A stretch of DNA of 64,000 bases. Origin: Reticulitermes speratus. Its lineage: Eukaryota; Arthropoda; Insecta; Blattodea; Rhinotermitidae. Shown here piece after piece: positions 60,007 to 64,000 of the stretch. Under the pieces are notes generated by a model, which had not been told where the DNA came from, did no database searches, and saw only the letters and a list, made by a program, of their open reading frames with translations. Both the position numbers and the translations under genes were made by a program. The DNA is taken from positions 29,571,478-29,635,477 of the forward strand of contig JAJKFL010000006.1 in assembly GCA_021186555.1 (NCBI GenBank), written 5' to 3'. Position 1 is the first letter of the stretch. Every line of letters begins with the position of its first letter.

Positions 60007-60166
60007 CAGAGGTGCACAAATTTTCAAAAAATTTAGGAATCACCTCAAAATTCTAGGCGCCAGAAGGGTGACACGAAGCAAGTTCCATTCTGAAGACTCA
60101 CAAATTACGCGCCGCCATACTAAATTTAGTTGCTACCTGGCGCCACAGATTTGTGCACCCCTTCTG
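60007..60166. mobile_element. hAT-like MITE, family H1, both ends visible
   Basis: Left CAGAGGTGCACAAAT; right end in reverse CAGAAGGGGTGCACAAAT. Interior blocks ATTCTAGGCGCCAGAAGGG and GAAGCAAGTTCC match the copies at 15059, 45235 and 62466. Flanks TTGTAAGT and TGTTAAGT (if the right boundary lies two bases inside) agree at 6 of 8. It is 160 bp and non-coding. Confidence 0.75.
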
Positions 60167-61496
60167 TTAAGTTCAGGAACATATGCATACCATTGCAGTA
60201 GATAATCTCGAAAGCCGTAAAAGCTCTGCACTGAATATAAAACCATTAGTTTCTGTTCTAAACATCTTTCATTCCGATAAAATATTTAGCGAGCTGCCCT
60301 GCAGACGCACGAGGAAATGCAGCAGGATTTCATTTAAAGTGGTCATTAAAACTGTCCGACGTAAATCAAAACTGAAATGGCTCAACAACTTCTAGTACAT
60401 TCTTCAATATCAAATTTCTTAAAAGTCCTTTCGGCAGTTCTCGAGTTGGCACATGCGTAAAACGAATGCCCCGCAGGCATTCTGACGTGCCTAGACTCAC
60501 TTAAAAAACACTTTAAGATATTAGACACGTCGGTAAATCAGTGGGCATGCAGCCCCCAGCGCACTGTCTCTCAGCGATTACGAAACCAAAATCACATTGC
60601 GTTCCACGGATTTGCCATCGTAAGCCTTCGGAGACAAAAACATGTTATGACGGCAGTCTCCGTTAACGATCTCAAAACACGTCAGTTACAGATCGAACAT
60701 CCCGTACCCCGTACGTTTTGTTGACAGAACTATTACAGCAGACCTACAAGAAACACAGGGACTCGAACCAGGGCCCATGTGCTTGGCTCCAGATAGTGAC
60801 CGACAGGTCTGACCTGAACTTTGAGAACAGAAAGCGAGTGAAAGTGTTGCTCCAATTGTCAGGTCTACTTATCACAGGCGGTGAAACTACTCATAAAATT
60901 CTGCCCTGCTTCATTTTTACGGATCAGTTACGATTTACGTATTTTCCTAGTCACTCCTGAAATCTCTGTTATTAGAGTGCGACCACAATCGCAATTTTAC
61001 GTTAAGAATGTGACAACAATGAACAATATATGATTATAATCATCATCAGCAGCAGCAGCAATAAGTCATAAGCCATCCAGGCTTGTTCGACCTCCCACCG
61101 TGTCTTCATCTATTCCTTGGTCGACCTACGTTTCTACTGACAGCCGGAGTGTACTCATACACTAACTTGGAGATGCGTGTCGTTCGTTTCGAATAAATGT
61201 TATGTCCATTTGCTCGGAGTATAACGCTTCCAGTATTTCCTTACCGATCTGCCTAAATCAGATAGTTCTGTATGCTGCTGACAATTTGCTGGGACAAAAC
61301 ATAAACGAGTACAAACAACGACGCTGGAGTTCCCCTACATGCTAGAGAGAGAAAAAATTGTTATCGGAGTAAATACAGATCTAGACAAAATTAAATATAT
61401 CGAAATGACATGAAACCAAAATCAGCATCATGCCCCGACCATCTGATCTTCTTTGAGTTCATCGCCGTAACAATATACGGTGAAAAGAAAACATTA
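60167..61496. other. Unassigned DNA with a tRNA-like relic at 60735-60800
   Basis: GGACTCGAACCAGGGCCC on the plus strand reads as a good B-box on the minus strand (GGTTCGAGTCC), with only a vague A-box. It is probably a SINE relic. A GCA-repeat patch lies near 61045. No gene is seen. Confidence 0.4.
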
Positions 61497-61679
61497 CAGT
61501 CGCGCTGTTATAACGTCATGAGAGGGACTGAATATTTTGTGTCGTTATAAACGAGTATTGTTCTAACCGAGGAGTATAATGTTATCGTTAACAGCTAGGA
61601 ATTAATTGGTACCACAGAATATGTGATGCAATATACGAGGTGTCGCATAAACCGATGTCGTTATAACCGGGTTCGACTG
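61497..61679. mobile_element. pogo/Tigger-like MITE
   Basis: The left terminus CAGTCGCGCTGTTATAACG and the right terminus (reverse CAGTCGAACCCGGTTATAACG) match well, and both continue with a CAT. TA precedes the left end and CA follows the right, consistent with a TA target site altered by one transition. Repeated GTTATAA(C/A) motifs fill the 183-bp interior. The CAGTCGAACC...TTATAACGA terminus is typical of Tc1/mariner-pogo MITEs. Confidence 0.7.
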
Positions 61680-61829
61680 CATATGCTTACTAGATGCGAA
61701 TAAAACTACTCCCGTTATAACATAATTATGGAGAAACAACAGCAGATACCACAAACCTGCAACACGTTTCGTCGTGACAACTATCTGTTGCTCGTGCACT
61801 GCTGCCATTCTCACCCCATTTCACTAGAA

Positions 61830-62010
61830 TGGACCTCGTACAGTGACTTGGTTACGAGCTAGACAACTGAGGAATTGTGGTTCGATTCCCAGCAGGAAAG
61901 TGTTTAGACTGGCTCTGGGGGCCAATGGGTACCGGGAGATTTTTCCCACGGAGTAAAGCAGGCCGGGAAGTGAAGCTGGCCATTCACCTCCATTCAGTGC
62001 CGAGGTAAAG
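61830..62010 (+). mobile_element. SINE-A copy, tail missing
   Basis: GTACAGTGACTTGGTTACGAG head remnant, B-box TGGTTCGATTCCC (near 61878-61890), GACTGGCTCTGGGGGCC, AATGGGTACCGGGAG, GGCCGGGAAGTGAAGCTGG and TCCATTCAGTGCCGAGG. It stops soon after TAAAG. Confidence 0.85.
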
Positions 62011-62465
62011 TGCTGAAACGACATCTCTCCTCAACCACATGGCACCACGGCGTGCACAGCAACGTTTCCCTCCACAGGTTACACTATTTACAAGCTTTCC
62101 ATTTCCCACGCGTTTTCAACACTGTTGTTCTACATGTATTCTCTGAAAGTAAGCTGAACTCAATCACTGATAATTCTGAACTTGTTACAAACATACGGAA
62201 GGACGTGGCATAAATGAACTTTCCATAATTCAACTGCAATGAAAACGGGTAATCACGATTTACCTTACATCGTGCAGCCGGCCTCGGAGATTTGATCGAA
62301 AACCCTGCCTACGACAATTTATGAGTACTACAGCCAAACTACATCCTTCAGTTGAAGGTTCTCAAGAAAACAAGAAGGTAATTTCCGAAATGCATTTCTT
62401 TTTGTGTTACCTCACACATCTAACTGGCCTCTACGTTCGTTCACTGCATATACAATACATATATA

Positions 62466-62605
62466 CAGGGATCTACAAATATCTAGTAGCCACTTCAAAA
62501 TTTTAAGCGCCACAAGAGTGACATGAAGCAAGTTTGATACTGCAGATCAATAAGTATTAGGCGCCACCGTACACAATTTAGTCGCCCGGGTTTTGTGAGC
62601 CCCTG
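62466..62605. mobile_element. hAT-like MITE, family H1
   Basis: Left CAGGGATCTACAAATA; right in reverse CAGGGGCTCACAAAA. The interior has TTTTAAGCGCCACAAGAG, GACATGAAGCAAGTTTG, TATTAGGCGCCACCG and ACAATTTAGTCGCCCGG. No clear target duplication remains. Confidence 0.72.
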
Positions 62606-62874
62606 CGTAATGTTGCCAAGCTATGACGCCACAAAGTCACAAATTATTTTTCTTGTATATCGGTGAACACTCGAAGTATTGAAAAATGTTTCTCAAATCC
62701 TGTTGAGCTGTATGAGATGTACATAGTATTTATGTCATGCAGCCCTAAGGATTTCTCCGCACGAAGAGCCGTTTTTAACAAAGATCGACGACGTTAGATT
62801 TGAGCTTTACATGGAGGGTTTTTTTTGTGAAGGGTCCCGCAGCAGATGCTACGGACGCACCGCAGCCTTGAGGC

Positions 62875-63097
62875 TCATTGTGCAACCCTGTGATGAAGAT
62901 GGTTAGTTTTCTTCGTTTTTCCGTGTAATGGAGCACCGGTGGAATGAAATTGACTGGGGAAAACCGAAGTACTCGGGAAAAAACCTGTCCCAGTGCCACT
63001 TTGTCCACCACAAATCACACATGGACTGACCCGGGATCGAACTCGGGCCTTCGCGGTGAGAGGCTGGCGACTAACCGCCTGAGCCATGGCACGGCCT
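62875..63097 (-). mobile_element. SINE-D, tRNA-derived repeat
   Basis: The minus-strand head, GGCCGTGCCATGGCTCAGG with GGTTAGTCGCC (A-box), is followed by GAGTTCGATCCCGG (B-box; plus 63032-63045). The body has GTGCACTGGGAC-like and GGTTTTTTCCCGAGTACT segments, then GGTTTTCCCCAGTC. The tRNA-like half is well kept but the anticodon arm is not standard, so a functional tRNA is unlikely. Confidence 0.75.
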
Positions 63098-63904
63098 TAC
63101 ATGGAGGAGTTAAACTGGACCAATTCGCAATGTGGTAGCAAGCCCCTAACATTCAATACCGCCAACACCACAGCCCAAATTAACAGAAATCCGTTCAGCA
63201 GTTTCGGAAACGCGGAAGTGCGTGAAGACAGACGCGCAAGGTTACGACATCTACTTAAACGCGTTCAGTTCGTGCAATGTGTGCAAAGTGGTCGCGCGTG
63301 AAACCGGAATATGATCACAGCCTTAGCTATCGTTGTGCTGAGGTGAAGAAGTAAAGCTGTCCCTGTGCTTAACTAGGCATCACCCTATGAAGACATAAGG
63401 GAGGAATAGGTCCACTCATTAACCTTGTTGGAAGGTGAGAGTCGAAAGTGTGGAGGTGTGGGGCGGAGTCGTCACGATAAAAGAGAACACCTCAAGAACA
63501 CAAACGTCGTCCCCACTGTGGCACAGTAAAAAGAACTAACCCACTTTTTGAGTTTCGTCACAGCGTCCCACAGCCATTTGAATTATCACGGTTCGTACAA
63601 AGGCTACAGTCACAATCTTACGTTTTCCCGTCTGAATACGTAAAGATTAAAATATACTAAATGACAGTCTCGATAATAAAGTTTGAAAATAAATGCATAA
63701 TTAGGAGCTTCGTAATTTTTTCTCCTCGTCAAGTATAGTATGCTCAAATCAAGGGGCTTGACATGTATGTTGCATACATGGAACATAAATTATAACCAAA
63801 GTTCTGCCAGAAAAACCTGAAAAGACGATTTGTAATACCTTGGCGTAGATATGACGATACTAAAATTGATCCTAAACAGGACAGGAAGCTGTGAACTGCA
63901 TTCA
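63098..63904. other. Unassigned DNA with a SINE-A tail scrap at 63353-63430
   Basis: AGCTGTCCCTGTGCTTAACT and ATGAAGACATAAGGGAGG match the reversed tail region of SINE-A. The same GCTGTCCCTGTGCTTAA occurs at 20269. No gene is seen. Confidence 0.45.
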
Positions 63905-64000
63905 TGCGGCAAAGGAAAGGACTTTGTATGGGCTCTTGTAAACACGGCAATGAATGTTTGGGCTCCACAAAAACCGGGAAAATTCTGTAGCTGAGCAACT
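63905..64000 (-). repeat. Dispersed repeat family E copy, cut by the window end
   Basis: The minus strand reads AGTTGCTCAGCTACAGAATT, then CATTCATTGCCGTGTTTAC and AAGAGCCCAT, matching the family's central blocks in order. The 5' part lies beyond the window. Confidence 0.7.

Noticed and set aside
62990-63097. Functional tRNA gene on the minus strand
   Set aside because: A and B boxes are good, but the anticodon arm and acceptor pairing do not close, and a SINE-type body follows. Called SINE-D.
1-64000. Endogenous viral elements
   Set aside because: I saw no polymerase, capsid, protease or integrase motifs in any frame long enough to judge.

Overview
This window reads as repeat-dense, gene-poor animal nuclear DNA, most likely from an insect with a large genome. 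My best guess is a polyneopteran such as a cockroach or termite. That guess rests on remembered resemblance of two repeat-encoded peptides (around 5988-6200 and 10967-11262) to repeat-derived predicted proteins of cockroaches and termites; I could not check it. Nothing looks bacterial or viral. There are no operons, ribosome binding sites, CRISPR arrays or tRNA/rRNA genes I would call functional. The longest open frame is about 160 codons and resembles no family I know. I find no convincing host protein-coding exon, so this is either intergenic DNA or the inside of a very long intron.

What can be supported is a landscape of mobile-element copies. (1) A tRNA-derived SINE family, here SINE-A, has about 15 copies on both strands. 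It has a pol III A/B-box head, a conserved GC-rich body and a TTTACC-repeat tail. A second family, SINE-B (26938-27116, 47600-47880), has a different tRNA-like head but a related central domain. At least two further tRNA-headed families occur at 48200-48371 and 62875-63097. (2) Short hAT-type elements are present at 15059-15268, 23476-23692, 40706-41237, 45235-45385, 60007-60166 and 62466-62605; the one at 40706 has a perfect 8-bp target duplication. A pogo/Tigger-like MITE lies at 61497-61679. (3) An old dispersed repeat ('family E') has about nine fragments. (4) A set of foldback elements carries minimal type I hammerhead ribozyme motifs.

The foldback set is the most interesting content. 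Four elements (3216-3388, 10121-10393, 14676-14994, 16336-16532) have 59-116-nt inverted arms. At or beside the loop each carries CTGANGA, a short stem-loop, GAAAC or GAAAT, a 4-nt loop and GTA or ATA. The stem II bases differ between elements yet always stay paired. Seven or more decayed relatives lie at 19271, 43600, 49770, 50045, 50700, 53143, 55625 and 56140. This fits Penelope-like or retrozyme-type retroelements, which are known to carry hammerheads.

Other structure: a near-identical 178-bp tandem duplication (44869-45223); a triple 55-bp repeat with a distant inverted copy (56399-57068); a perfect 20-bp hairpin (17098-17140); eight G or C homopolymer runs of 12-28 nt; and two CpG- or GC-rich patches (4745-4933 and 28860-29219) that might be an exon and a decayed coding relic.
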